A stretch of 64,000 bases of DNA from CBDDFN01 sp965227065. Lineage in GTDB: Bacteria > Pseudomonadota > Alphaproteobacteria > SPJN01. This document shows positions 44,725 to 54,893 of this stretch, piece after piece (the first letter of the stretch is position 1; every line of letters starts with the position of its first letter). The notes beneath the pieces are model-generated. The model saw nothing but the letters and a program-made list of their open reading frames with translations. It ran no database searches and was not told the origin of the DNA. The position numbers and the translations under genes were made by a program. The stretch is taken from the NCBI GenBank assembly GCA_965227065.1, contig CBDDFN010000009.1:186001-250000 (forward strand). Direction: 5' to 3'.

Positions 44725-47429
44725 GTAATTTTGAACGCAGGCCGCTGGTCCTTTCAGGGCTTGAGCCGCTGATCGCCAATGATGCGCTGGGCTTCATCAA
44801 TGTGGGGGAGCGCACCAATGTCACCGGGTCGGCCAAGTTCCGCAGGCTGATCACCGAAGGTGATTTTGACACCGCGCTTGATGTGGCGCGCGACCAGGTC
44901 GAGAACGGCGCGCAAATCATCGACATCAATATGGATGAGGGCATGCTCGATTCCGAAGCGGCAATGGTGACCTTTTTGAACCTGATCGCGGCCGAGCCCG
45001 ACATTGCCCGCGTGCCGATCATGATCGACAGCTCAAAATTCTCGGTCATTGAGGCGGGGCTGAAATGCGTGCAGGGCAAGCCTGTCGTGAACTCCATTTC
45101 GATGAAGGAAGGCATTGAGCCCTTCATCGAACAGGCCAAACGGGTGCGCCGCTATGGGGCGGCGGTTGTGGTCATGGCGTTTGACGAAGACGGCCAGGCC
45201 GAAACCGCCGCGCGCAAGGTCGAGATCTGCGAACGCTCCTACAAGATCCTGACCGAGCAAGTCGGTTTTCCGCCTCAGGACATTATCTTTGATCCCAATA
45301 TTTTTGCGGTCGCGACGGGCATTGAAGAACATAACAATTACGCGGTGGAATTTTTTGAGGCCTGTAAGGGCATTCGTGAAAAATGCCCCCACGCGCGTAT
45401 TTCCGGCGGTCTGTCGAACGTGTCCTTCTCGTTCCGCGGCAATGAGCCGGTGCGCCGGGCCATGCATAGCTGCTTCCTTTATCACGCGATCAAAGCGGGC
45501 CTCGACATGGCCATCGTCAACGCCGGTCAATTGGATGTCTATGAAGACATTCCAAAAGAGCTGCGCGATGCGGTGGAAGATGTGCTGTTGAACCGCCGCG
45601 ATGATGCCACCGACCGGCTGCTTGATCTCGCTGAACAGTTCAAGGGCCAGGGTGCCAAAGCCAAGGTGATCGATCTCAGCTGGCGGGAAAAGCCGGTTGT
45701 CGAACGCATTTCGCATTCGCTGGTTCACGGCATTGGTGATTATGTCGAAGAAGATGTGGAAGAGGCGCGCAAAAGCCTTGCCCGTCCCCTTGATGTCATC
45801 GAAGGCCCGTTGATGGACGGCATGAATGTGGTCGGCGATCTTTTCGGGTCGGGCAAAATGTTTCTGCCGCAGGTCGTCAAGTCGGCCCGCGTGATGAAAA
45901 AGGCTGTGGCCTATCTGCTGCCTTATATGGAGGCCGAACAGGACGGCGTGCAGGAAGCTGCCGGTAAAATTCTGCTCGCCACCGTCAAGGGAGATGTCCA
46001 CGATATCGGCAAAAACATCGTCGGCGTTGTGCTTCAGTGCAACAATTATGAAGTGATTGATCTGGGTGTGATGGTTCCCACCCAGAAAATCCTCGACGTG
46101 GCGCGTGAAGAAAAGGTTGATGCCATCGGCCTGTCGGGGCTGATCACGCCCTCGCTCGATGAAATGGTGCATGTCGCCAAAGAGATGGAACGCGAAGGCT
46201 TCGCCATTCCCTTGCTGATCGGCGGAGCGACCACATCGAAAGTGCACACGGCGGTCAAGATCGCGCCGGGCTATGACAACCCGACGGTTTATGTCACCGA
46301 CGCCAGCCGGGTGGTCGGCGTTGCGGCGAACCTGTTGTCGGCATCGAATTCCAACACTTATGCGCAGGACATTCGCCGCGATTATGACGCGATGCGCGCC
46401 AAGCATTTGGCGGGGCAGGAGAAAAAAGCGCGGACGCCCATCGCTGATGCGCGGGCCAATGCCGTCAAGATCGACTGGGACGGTTACACACCGCCCAAGC
46501 CGGCCTTTTTGGGCACCAGAAGCTTTGACGATGTGCCGCTTGAAACCCTGGCCGACTATATTGACTGGACGCCCTTTTTCCAGACCTGGGAATTGGCGGG
46601 TCATTATCCCGCAATCCTCAAGGATGAGGTGGTGGGGGAAGCCGCCCGCGAGCTGTTTGACAATGCCCGGACCATGCTCAAACAGATCATTGATGAAGGA
46701 TGGTTCACCGCCAAGGGTGTGATCGGCATGTGGGCAGCCAATCGCGAGGGCGATGACATTGTGCTCTATACCGATGATGAACGGGTGGATGAGCTTGGCC
46801 GTTTCCACATGCTGCGCCAGCAAATGTCGCACTCGCGGGGCCGGGCCAATCATTGCTTGAGCGATTTTGTGGCGCCGGTCGAAACCGGACTGGCCGATTA
46901 TGTCGGCGGCTTTGCCGTGACAGCGGGTCATGGCTGTTCGGAAAAGGCGGATGCATTCAAAAAGGCGCATGATGATTATTCGGCCATCATGGTCGAGGCG
47001 CTGGCTGACCGGCTGGCCGAAGCGTTTGCTGAATATATGCATGCCGAGGTCCGCAAGACCCATTGGGGTTATGCGCCGGGTGAGGGTTTCGGGAATGACG
47101 ATCTGATTGCCGAGGCCTATCAGGGCATCCGGCCTGCGCCGGGCTATCCCGCCTGTCCCGACCACACAGAGAAGGACTTGCTGTTCCGCCTGCTTGATGC
47201 CCCGGCGCAAGCGGGCATTACGCTCACCGAAAGCTTTGCCATGTGGCCGGGCGCGTCTGTGTCGGGGCTTTATTTCAGTCATCCCGACGCGCGCTATTTC
47301 GGGGTCGGCAAGATCAATCGCGATCAGGTGGAAGATTATGCCAGGCGCAAGGGCATGGATTTGAAAGTGGCTGAACGCTGGCTTGCCCCCAACCTGTCTT
47401 ATGATCCCGATACGGTGGAAGCGGCCTAA
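44721..47429 (+). CDS. metH: Methionine synthase, folate/B12/reactivation subunit (split MetH part 2)
   Basis: 902 residues: pterin-binding barrel (NVGERTNVTGSAKFRR at about 24), B12 cap helices, the cobalamin domain (DVHDIGKNIV, with the Co-ligand His, at about 430-440) and the AdoMet reactivation domain (MWPGASVSGLYFSHPDARYF near 855). With part 1 it moves the methyl group from 5-methyl-THF to homocysteine. Ends before a strong hairpin. Needs cobalamin. Confidence 0.96.
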   Translation: MSNFERRPLVLSGLEPLIANDALGFINVGERTNVTGSAKFRRLITEGDFDTALDVARDQVENGAQIIDINMDEGMLDSEAAMVTFLNLIAAEPDIARVPIMIDSSKFSVIEAGLKCVQGKPVVNSISMKEGIEPFIEQAKRVRRYGAAVVVMAFDEDGQAETAARKVEICERSYKILTEQVGFPPQDIIFDPNIFAVATGIEEHNNYAVEFFEACKGIREKCPHARISGGLSNVSFSFRGNEPVRRAMHSCFLYHAIKAGLDMAIVNAGQLDVYEDIPKELRDAVEDVLLNRRDDATDRLLDLAEQFKGQGAKAKVIDLSWREKPVVERISHSLVHGIGDYVEEDVEEARKSLARPLDVIEGPLMDGMNVVGDLFGSGKMFLPQVVKSARVMKKAVAYLLPYMEAEQDGVQEAAGKILLATVKGDVHDIGKNIVGVVLQCNNYEVIDLGVMVPTQKILDVAREEKVDAIGLSGLITPSLDEMVHVAKEMEREGFAIPLLIGGATTSKVHTAVKIAPGYDNPTVYVTDASRVVGVAANLLSASNSNTYAQDIRRDYDAMRAKHLAGQEKKARTPIADARANAVKIDWDGYTPPKPAFLGTRSFDDVPLETLADYIDWTPFFQTWELAGHYPAILKDEVVGEAARELFDNARTMLKQIIDEGWFTAKGVIGMWAANREGDDIVLYTDDERVDELGRFHMLRQQMSHSRGRANHCLSDFVAPVETGLADYVGGFAVTAGHGCSEKADAFKKAHDDYSAIMVEALADRLAEAFAEYMHAEVRKTHWGYAPGEGFGNDDLIAEAYQGIRPAPGYPACPDHTEKDLLFRLLDAPAQAGITLTESFAMWPGASVSGLYFSHPDARYFGVGKINRDQVEDYARRKGMDLKVAERWLAPNLSYDPDTVEAA

Positions 47430-47451
47430 GCGTTCAGGATGCTCAAATGCA

Positions 47452-47481
47452 AAAAGGGCGAAGGCATGCCGTCGCCCTTTG
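47452..47481. terminator. Bidirectional terminator between metH and exported protein gene
   Basis: AAAGGGCGA...TCGCCCTTT stem with A and T tracts, between converging genes. Confidence 0.75.
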
Positions 47482-47505
47482 TCATTGGCTGGATGCGCTT
47501 AACGC

Positions 47506-48054
47506 TTAATCCTCGTAGCAATAATCATAGTCGGTGCGGAATGTCGTCTCCGACTCCGCCGAGGCGGTGTCATAGTCATATTTACAATCACGCTTGTCGT
47601 CATCGTCATCATCGCCCAGCGTGATGGCCAGAACCGCGCCAAGCGCCCCGAGACCCAAAATACCAAGCGCCCACAAAACGTCCCGGTCAAAGCCGCCTTC
47701 ACCAGGCGTATGCGCATAAAGCTGATCACGCAGCATCAGCGTGTCGACACCGTTCAAATAGGCGCCGGTCAGCATGAAGTCGCTATTGAAGCTGAGATCA
47801 ATCATTTGCGGCTGGCCCTGATCAAAGCCGAAGCCGGTCGGTTTTGTGCCGAACGTATCGACATCGGCCTGGAATCCGAATTTGGCCCCGTCGCGGCGCT
47901 CATTGGCAACGCCGCCTTGGAAAGGCAGCTTGAAATAAACGCCGGCGCTGACATCGCGCTCATGGCTGGACCGGAAATCACCTGCGATTGCCGCTGTTGA
48001 GGCGAGGCTCAACGCAGCAGCAGCGGTCATGGCAGTCAGTGTTCTGATATTCAT
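47506..48054 (-). CDS. Hypothetical exported protein with C-terminal membrane helix and acidic tail
   Basis: 182 residues, unrecognised. A signal peptide (LTAMTAAAALSLASTAAIA, then GDFRSS) leads to a Gly-rich region with alternating strand-like patterns (AGVYFKLPFQGG, GFQADVDTF, QMIDLSFNSDF). Near residue 140 a hydrophobic segment (VLWALGILGLGALGAVLAIT) is followed by six Asp and an Asp/Tyr/Cys-rich end. It could sit in the inner membrane facing the periplasm, or be part of a barrel. TTGAGGG before the ATG at 48054 sets the start. Confidence 0.65.
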   Translation of the reverse strand: MNIRTLTAMTAAAALSLASTAAIAGDFRSSHERDVSAGVYFKLPFQGGVANERRDGAKFGFQADVDTFGTKPTGFGFDQGQPQMIDLSFNSDFMLTGAYLNGVDTLMLRDQLYAHTPGEGGFDRDVLWALGILGLGALGAVLAITLGDDDDDDKRDCKYDYDTASAESETTFRTDYDYCYED

Positions 48055-48079
48055 AGTCGCACCCTCAATTGTTACCCCG

Positions 48080-48128
48080 GTTAAACCCTTAACAGAGTCG
48101 CAATACCGTAACATTGGTGAGGCTTCAA
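48080..48128 (-). promoter_or_regulatory. Candidate promoter and inverted repeat for the exported protein gene
   Basis: On the minus strand TTGAAG (48128-48123), 17 bases, TATTGC (48105-48100). GTTAA-ACCC-TTAAC (48080-48093) lies just downstream and may be an operator. Confidence 0.4.
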
Positions 48129-48188
48129 GGATTCTTGACGCGCCGTCAGGTCAGATAAGGGGGTGGGACAGGGGCTTTTAACAGCAAA

Positions 48189-48217
48189 AGACCCTGCCCG
48201 GAGGGTTCGGGCAGGGT
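48189..48217 (-). terminator. Terminator, minus strand, downstream of oxoprolinase
   Basis: GACCCTGCCCG...CGGGCAGGGTC stem followed by TTTTGC on the minus strand. It lies 220 bases past the oxoprolinase stop. The bases between (48218-48436) hold a possible 56-codon frame (ATG near 48345, starting MPNTASPGTD) that runs into the terminator, so it may be noncoding or a small RNA; I do not call it a gene. Confidence 0.8.
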
Positions 48218-48436
48218 CCCCTGGTGAGGTTGACCAAAGACGATCCGCCATAAAGCCGTTGGTGCGGATGCGTCACGGGCCTGGTGCGAAGGCCTGCAGG
48301 AACCGCTGATGCGCTATCGGTCCCCGGTGACGCGGTGTTCGGCATGACCGCTTCACGTCATTGGTGTTGCAATTGTGCAGCAATTTTAGAAAAAAGTGAA
48401 GCTCTAAGTGGCATCCTGTCGCACTTTTTTACGCAA

Positions 48437-51400
48437 CTAGCCTGAGCGGGGTGTTCCGTATCCGCCGCCCCCCGGCGTTTGGATCGTGAGCGTATCGCCT
48501 TCGCGCATTTGGACACTATCGGACGGCTTTAGATTTTCTTCGGTGCCATCAACGCGGGTGAGCTTGTTCACGCCCGCCTGGCCATCGCCGCCGCCCTCCA
48601 GTCCGCGTGGGGGAACCAGCCGGTGGGACGACAGGATCGAGGCTTCCATCGGCTCCAGAAAGCGAAGGCGCCGGTGCAAGCCATTGCCGCCGCGATTTTT
48701 TCCCGGCCCGCCGGAATTGAGCCTGAAGCCGAACCGTTCGACCCGGACGGGAAACCGTGTTTCGAGCACTTCGGCATCGGTCAGCCGCGAATTGGTCATA
48801 TGGACCTGCACACCGCTGGCACCATCAAAGCCTTTGCCAGCCCCGGCACCGCCGCCGAGTGTTTCATAATATTGTGTGTGGGCATTGCCGAAGGTCAGAT
48901 TGTTCATCGTGCCTTGGGAGCCTGCCAGCACGCCAAGCGCTTCAAACAGGCAATCGACAATCGCCTGGCTCGTCTCGACATTGCCCGCCACAACAGCGGC
49001 CGGATGAACCGGGTTCACCACCGATTCAGGCCTCAAGACAATATCGAGCGGTTTGAGGCATCCCTGGTTGAGCGGAATGTCATCATCGACCAGACAGCGG
49101 AAGACATAGAGGACAGCAGCGCGCGCCACCGGCGCAGGCGCGTTGAAATTGCCGTCATGCTGATCCGATGATCCGGTGAAATTGATGACGGCTGACCGCG
49201 CCTCCTGGTCGACCGTGATGCGCACTGTGATGCGCACCTCATTGTCCAGCGTGATCGTGGCCTCGCCATCTTTGAGCTTGTGAATGACCCGGCGCACTGC
49301 TTCTTCGGCATTGTCCTGCACATGGCCCATATAGGCGGTGACGACATCAAGGCTGAATTCTTGCGCGAGGGCTTTTAGCTCGCGCGCGCCTTTTTCGCAG
49401 GCCGCCAGCTGTGCTTTGACATCGGCAATGTTCTGTTCGGGGTTGCGTGCCGGATAAATCCCGCCGGCGAGAAGCCCGCGCATCAAGAATTCTTTGAACT
49501 CGCCCTTGTCTACCAGCTTGGCGGGGCGGATCAGAACCCCTTCGTCCTGAATGCTTGTTGAGTGTGGCGGCATGGAGCCCGGCGTCAGCCCGCCAATATC
49601 GGCATGATGGCCGCGCGCGGCGACCCAGAATTGCGGTTCGCCGCTTTCGGTCAGATAGACCGGCGTCATTACCGTCACATCAGGCAGATGGGTGCCGCCT
49701 TCATAAGGCGCATTGAGGATAAAGGCATCGCCCGGTGCAATATTGCCGCTGAACGCTGTGATGACGGCTTCGACCGAGGCACCCATGGATCCAAGATGAA
49801 CCGGCACATGGGGAGCATTGGCGACCAGCGCGCCGGTTGCATCAAACAGCGCGCAGGAGAAATCGAGCCGTTCCTTGATATTGACCGAGCTTGCGGTTTT
49901 TTCGAGCACCGCGCCCATCTCCTCGGCAATGCCCATGAAGCGATTGTTGAAGATTTCCAGCATGATGGGATCAGCACTCGTGCCGATGGCCGTGCGGGCT
50001 GCGCGGGGCCGGGTGCGGCTCATCACGCAGTCATTGCGTGCGGTGATGCGCGCCTGCCAGTCGGGTTCAACCACCAGCGTGGCGTGGGGTTCAATAATGA
50101 TCGCGGGTCCCGGCACGCTCATACCCGGCGCGAGGCTGTCGCGGGTGAAGACGGCGGCCTCATGCCAGGCTCCGCGTGAGAAAAAGCGCGTCGTTTGAGC
50201 GGGTGCGGGCAGGGGCTGGTCTGACACATCCGCCCCAGGCTGATCGGGCGCGAGGCCCGTTTCGCCGATCGCTTCGGCGATGGCAAGCGCGGCGACCAAA
50301 GGCCGTTCGGGGGTTGAAAATCCGAATTGGGCGCGATGGGCGGCATCAAACAGCTCCGGCACGCGGCGCAGATCATCGGCGGGGATCTCAAGGGCGGTGT
50401 CGGTGCCGTCATATTTGACATGCAGGCGCAATTCGGTGCGCAGGCCCGCCATATCGACCCCCTGGCCGATCACCTCCATTTCAGCTTTGCGGGTCAGCTG
50501 CGACAACGCCATGCCGATTTCGGCGAGGTGATGATCAAAGGGCAACTCAAGCGTGCGCTCTTCAATGTGGCGAATATCGGCAAGGCCCATGCCATAGGCC
50601 GACAGAATGCCTGAAAAGGGATGGATCAGCACATGATCCATCTCAAGCGCATCGGCCACCAGACAGGCATGCTGTCCACCCGCGCCGCCAAAGCTTGTCA
50701 GCACCGCCTTGGTGACGTCATGGCCGCGCTCAACCGAAATTTTGCGGATGGCGCGTGCCATGGTTTCAACCGCGACCTGCACGAAGCCATCGGCGATCTC
50801 TTCAGCGCTGCGCCGTTCATCGATGTGCAGCGCAAGCCCTTCAAAGGCGTTCACCACCTGGGTCTTGTCGAGCAGCTGGTCTGCTTTGGGGCCGAAAATC
50901 TTCGGGAAGAATTCCGGCAATAACTTTCCGCAGGCGAGATTGGCGTCTGTCACCGTCAAAGGTCCGCCCTTGCGATAGCTCATCGGTCCGGGATCGGCCC
51001 CGGCGGACTCCGGGCCAACCCGCAAGCGCGCGCCGTCAAACTGCAGGATGGAGCCGCCACCAGCGGCCACCGTTTCAATCCGCATCATTGGTGCGGCCAG
51101 CCGGACCCCGGCCACCGCGCTTTCGGTGACGCGCTCATAAGCCCCGGCAAAATGGCAGACATCGGTTGAGGTGCCGCCCATGTCAAAGCCGACCATGGCG
51201 TCAAATCCGGCCGCTTTCGACACGGCAGCGGCGCCGACCACGCCACCGGCGGGTCCCGACAGGATGGCATCCTTGCCGCGGAAGCGGCCCGCATCTGTCA
51301 GCCCGCCATTCGATTGCATGAATTGCAGGCGCGGGCCTTCGCCACCCGTCTCAAGGGCCTCGGCCACCTGATCGACATAGCGCCGCAGAACCGGCGTTAA

Positions 51401-52039
51401 ATAGGCGTCGGCTACCGTCGTGTCACCCCGCGGCACCATTTTGATGGTGGGGGACACTTCATGGCTCACTGAAATCTGGGAAAAGCCGACCTTCTGGGCG
51501 ATGTGAGCGGCGGCCTTTTCATGGGCGGGAAATTTCCAGCCATGCAGAAACAGGATCGCGACCGACCGGATGCCGTTTTCATAAATGTCGACAAGCTGTT
51601 CTTCGAGGTCGCGCTCATGCAGCCGCTCAAGCTCTTCCCCCGCCGCGCTCATCCGGGCGGAAACTTCAACCACGCGCTCATACAGAAGCTCGGGCTTTTC
51701 GATGGCGAGCTTGAAAAGGTGGGGCCGTGCCTGATTGCCGATGGCAAGCACATCGCGGAAGCCCAGCGTTGTGACCAGCACCGTGCGTTCGCCCTTGCGT
51801 TCCAGCAGCGCATTGGTGGCAACGGTAGTGCCCATCTTGACCGCGTCGATTTCAAGCCCGTCGGGACCGAAGCTGCGCGGCACGTCCATCAGGTCGCAAA
51901 TTCCGGCAATGGCGGCATCGGGATAGTGCGCTTCATTCTCCGACAAAAGCTTGTGGGTTTTGAGCGAACCATCAGGCGCCTTTGCCACAATGTCGGTAAA
52001 GGTGCCGCCCCGGTCGATAAAGAATTGCCAGTCGCGCAT
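48437..52039 (-). CDS. 5-oxoprolinase (ATP-hydrolysing), HyuA-HyuB fusion
   Basis: About 1200 residues, the two subunits of hydantoinase/oxoprolinase fused. HyuA-like part: FIDRGGTFTDIVA at the start, GTTVATNALLERKG, and FDMGGTSTDVCHF, with actin-like ATPase features. HyuB-like part from about 690: MLEIFNNRFMGIAEEMG, APHVPVHLGSM and NRGGNGLHRRLRF near the end. This layout is that of 5-oxoprolinase, which opens pyroglutamate to glutamate; N-methylhydantoinase or acetone carboxylase relatives cannot be excluded. ATG at 52039 gives the usual N-terminus; a GTG at 52054 is possible. A single-gene unit. Confidence 0.88.
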   Translation of the reverse strand: MRDWQFFIDRGGTFTDIVAKAPDGSLKTHKLLSENEAHYPDAAIAGICDLMDVPRSFGPDGLEIDAVKMGTTVATNALLERKGERTVLVTTLGFRDVLAIGNQARPHLFKLAIEKPELLYERVVEVSARMSAAGEELERLHERDLEEQLVDIYENGIRSVAILFLHGWKFPAHEKAAAHIAQKVGFSQISVSHEVSPTIKMVPRGDTTVADAYLTPVLRRYVDQVAEALETGGEGPRLQFMQSNGGLTDAGRFRGKDAILSGPAGGVVGAAAVSKAAGFDAMVGFDMGGTSTDVCHFAGAYERVTESAVAGVRLAAPMMRIETVAAGGGSILQFDGARLRVGPESAGADPGPMSYRKGGPLTVTDANLACGKLLPEFFPKIFGPKADQLLDKTQVVNAFEGLALHIDERRSAEEIADGFVQVAVETMARAIRKISVERGHDVTKAVLTSFGGAGGQHACLVADALEMDHVLIHPFSGILSAYGMGLADIRHIEERTLELPFDHHLAEIGMALSQLTRKAEMEVIGQGVDMAGLRTELRLHVKYDGTDTALEIPADDLRRVPELFDAAHRAQFGFSTPERPLVAALAIAEAIGETGLAPDQPGADVSDQPLPAPAQTTRFFSRGAWHEAAVFTRDSLAPGMSVPGPAIIIEPHATLVVEPDWQARITARNDCVMSRTRPRAARTAIGTSADPIMLEIFNNRFMGIAEEMGAVLEKTASSVNIKERLDFSCALFDATGALVANAPHVPVHLGSMGASVEAVITAFSGNIAPGDAFILNAPYEGGTHLPDVTVMTPVYLTESGEPQFWVAARGHHADIGGLTPGSMPPHSTSIQDEGVLIRPAKLVDKGEFKEFLMRGLLAGGIYPARNPEQNIADVKAQLAACEKGARELKALAQEFSLDVVTAYMGHVQDNAEEAVRRVIHKLKDGEATITLDNEVRITVRITVDQEARSAVINFTGSSDQHDGNFNAPAPVARAAVLYVFRCLVDDDIPLNQGCLKPLDIVLRPESVVNPVHPAAVVAGNVETSQAIVDCLFEALGVLAGSQGTMNNLTFGNAHTQYYETLGGGAGAGKGFDGASGVQVHMTNSRLTDAEVLETRFPVRVERFGFRLNSGGPGKNRGGNGLHRRLRFLEPMEASILSSHRLVPPRGLEGGGDGQAGVNKLTRVDGTEENLKPSDSVQMREGDTLTIQTPGGGGYGTPRSG

Positions 52040-52132
52040 CGAACTTCGTATCACTTCAGACAGATTTGATCTTGTTATACAGCAGGAATGCGCTTTCGCA
52101 CCCGGCCAGTTTGGAGCTATTGAAGCGTCGAG

Positions 52133-52849
52133 ATGTCAATTTGGGGTAAAATTCTTGGTGGAGCGGCCGGACTGGCGCTGGGCGGACCTTTGGGCGCGCT
52201 GATCGGCGCGGTCGCGGGCCATCTGGGCATTGACCGGGAATGGGGGGACGATGAAAGCGATCCGACCCGCAGCGCCGCTTTCACCATCGGCGTGATTGCC
52301 CTGTCGGCCAAGATGGCCAAGGCCGACGGGCAGGTGACCCGCGATGAGATTGCCGCCTTCCGCCAGGTCTTTGAAGTGTCCGCCGAGGATGCTACGGCGG
52401 TGGGCCGCATCTTCAACATGGCGCGTGAGGACGTGGCGGGCTTTGAACATTATGCGCGTGATCTTTACCGGCTGCTCAAAGACCAGCCCGGTGTTTTGGA
52501 AGACGTGATGGACGGGCTGTTTTATATTGCCCGCGCAGACGGGGCGGTGGACCTCAAGGAAGTCGCGTTTCTCGCGCAAGTCGCCGATATTTTCGGCTTT
52601 TCCGAATTTGAGTTTGAACGCATCAAGGCCAGCCATCTGCCGCCCGATGAAAATGACCCGTATGTGGTGCTTGGCCTGACCCATGATGCCGATGCCGAGG
52701 CGATCAAGAAAGCCTATCGGCGGCTGGTGGCTGAAAACCATCCTGATCGCTTGATTGCGCGCGGGGTGCCCGAAGAGTTCGTCCAGATTGCCAATGACAA
52801 GCTTGCCGCCATCAACGCCGCCTATGACCGGCTGAAAGAGCGCGGCTGA
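52133..52849 (+). CDS. djlA: DjlA-like co-chaperone (TerB + J domain)
   Basis: 238 residues: a short Gly/Ala-rich hydrophobic start (LGGAAGLALGGPLGALIGAVAG), a TerB-like helical domain (about 45-155) and a C-terminal J domain with YRRLVAENHPDRL, whose HPD motif stimulates DnaK ATPase. As in DjlA, the N-terminus may attach to the inner membrane. It has its own start close to the divergent oxoprolinase gene. Confidence 0.88.
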   Translation: MSIWGKILGGAAGLALGGPLGALIGAVAGHLGIDREWGDDESDPTRSAAFTIGVIALSAKMAKADGQVTRDEIAAFRQVFEVSAEDATAVGRIFNMAREDVAGFEHYARDLYRLLKDQPGVLEDVMDGLFYIARADGAVDLKEVAFLAQVADIFGFSEFEFERIKASHLPPDENDPYVVLGLTHDADAEAIKKAYRRLVAENHPDRLIARGVPEEFVQIANDKLAAINAAYDRLKERG

Positions 52850-52924
52850 TTTCCGCCTTCCCCCAAGCCTGCGCGACCTGCTAAGCCTGACACAGCCGTC
52901 ATTTTTGAAATTTCGAGGAACGTC

Positions 52925-53794
52925 ATGGCCCCGCGGCATCTTCTGCTCATGCTGGTCGTCAATCTTGTCTGGGGCTTTACCTTTGTCGCGGGCAAGTGGG
53001 GCGTCACCGAACTGCCGCCAATCCTGTTCACCGGCTTGCGCTTTTTGCTGATTGCTGCGGTTCTGGCGCCGTTTCTCAAGATCCACAAAGGCCAGATGAA
53101 GGCCTTGTTCCTGATCGGGATGTTTTCCGGCGCGCTGCATTTTTCCGCCTTTTATGGCGGGATGAGCCTGGCTGAAGACGCGTCAACCATTGCCATTGCC
53201 ATTCAGCTGGGCGTGCCGTTTTCGACCATTATGTCTGTGCTGTTTCTCGGCGAGAGCATCGGCTGGAAGCGGGGGCTTGGCATCGGCATGGCCTTTGGCG
53301 GCATCATGGTGATGAGTTTCGATCCGCGCGTGTTTGATTATATCAACGGCATGCTGCTTGCGGTGCTGGCCGCCTTCATGGCGGCGATTGCGACCATTTT
53401 CATGAAGCGATTGTATGACGTCAAAGTCTTCCAGTTGCAGGCCTGGGTGGCGCTGTTTTCTTTCCCGGTTCTATTTGTGTTTTCCGCGCTGACCGAATCA
53501 GGCCAGTGGGCGTCTGTACAAAATGCCGGCTGGATGGGCTGGACCGGGGTGGTTTACACCGCCATCGGCGCGAGCCTCGTGGGCCATGCGGGCATGTATT
53601 ATCTTATTCAAAAATATGATGTTTCTCTGACGGCGCCGCTGACGCTGCTGGCGCCGATCTTCGGGGTTATTTTCGGTGTCACAATTCAGGGCGATGTTAT
53701 CACCGCGCGTATGGCGATGGGTGGGGCGTTGACTTTGCTGGGCTGTTTCATCATCGCGATCCGCAAACGCGAACTGGTGGACACAGGCCCCTGA
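52925..53794 (+). CDS. EamA-family (DMT superfamily) transporter
   Basis: 289 residues with about ten transmembrane helices arranged as two EamA repeats. LVVNLVWGFTFVAGKWGV at the start is typical, and GLGIGMAFGGIMVMSF ends the first half; APLTLLAPIFGVIFG is in the second. The family exports amino acids and other metabolites. Substrate unknown. GAGGAA precedes the ATG. The last base of its stop is the first base of the next gene, so they are co-translated. Confidence 0.9.
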   Translation: MAPRHLLLMLVVNLVWGFTFVAGKWGVTELPPILFTGLRFLLIAAVLAPFLKIHKGQMKALFLIGMFSGALHFSAFYGGMSLAEDASTIAIAIQLGVPFSTIMSVLFLGESIGWKRGLGIGMAFGGIMVMSFDPRVFDYINGMLLAVLAAFMAAIATIFMKRLYDVKVFQLQAWVALFSFPVLFVFSALTESGQWASVQNAGWMGWTGVVYTAIGASLVGHAGMYYLIQKYDVSLTAPLTLLAPIFGVIFGVTIQGDVITARMAMGGALTLLGCFIIAIRKRELVDTGP

Positions 53795-54489
53795 TGGAAT
53801 TGGACATGACACAAACTCCAAGCCCCAATCATGACGAGCGGGGGGCTGCCATTGATATGGTGGTGCTGCATTATACCGGCATGAAAACGGCCGGGGCGGC
53901 ACGGGCGCGCCTGACTGATGCCGATGCAAAAGTGTCCGCGCACTATTTCATCGACGAAGATGGTGCGATTGAACAGATGGTGGCCGAAGATCGCCGTGCC
54001 TGGCATGCCGGGGTGGCAAGCTGGAAGGGCGACAGTGACATCAATGCCCGCTCCATCGGTATTGAACTCGTCAATCCCGGCCATGAGTTGGGCTACCGCT
54101 TTTTCCCCGAAGCTCAGATCGCAACGGTTGAGACGCTGCTCAAGGCGCTGGTCAAACGATACCGCATTGCGCCTGAGCGCGTGGTCGGCCATTCCGATGT
54201 CGCACCGGCGCGCAAATCCGATCCCGGCGAGCTGTTTCCCTGGGGGCGGCTGGCTGAGCAGGGCCTCGCCACCATGTTGCCGCCCCATGGGCTGACGGGC
54301 TCGCGCGCGCCATCATCCAGGGCGGCCAAGGCGCTCGGCCAATTGACACGGATCGGCTATGACGTTTCAGACGCTGATGCCGCCGTTACCGCCTTTCAGC
54401 GGCATTTCCGGCCCGGCTTTTTGACCGGCATGATGGATGCCGGCACGGTCAATGCCGCCGATTGGCTTGTGCTTCAGCTTGACAAATAG
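53794..54489 (+). CDS. N-acetylmuramoyl-L-alanine amidase (AmpD-like)
   Basis: 231 residues without a signal peptide, suggesting the cytosolic recycling amidase that splits anhydromuropeptides. The amidase_2 domain shows VLHYTGMKT (zinc His), RRAWHAGVASW and VVGHSDVAPARKSDPGELFPW. A C-terminal helical PG-binding-like part starts near residue 175. ATG overlaps the preceding stop (TGATG); ATG at 53806 is an alternative. Next to rnpB and the dcw cluster. Confidence 0.9.
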   Translation: MELDMTQTPSPNHDERGAAIDMVVLHYTGMKTAGAARARLTDADAKVSAHYFIDEDGAIEQMVAEDRRAWHAGVASWKGDSDINARSIGIELVNPGHELGYRFFPEAQIATVETLLKALVKRYRIAPERVVGHSDVAPARKSDPGELFPWGRLAEQGLATMLPPHGLTGSRAPSSRAAKALGQLTRIGYDVSDADAAVTAFQRHFRPGFLTGMMDAGTVNAADWLVLQLDK

Positions 54490-54512
54490 GCCATTTGCCC
54501 GCACATCCCTGC

Positions 54513-54893
<381 letters not shown>

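Noticed and set aside
45033..47282. 749-codon open frame antisense to metH part 2
   Set aside because: Long antisense frames are expected in GC-rich genes; composition is His/Arg-rich and matches no family, while the sense strand is a clear MetH.
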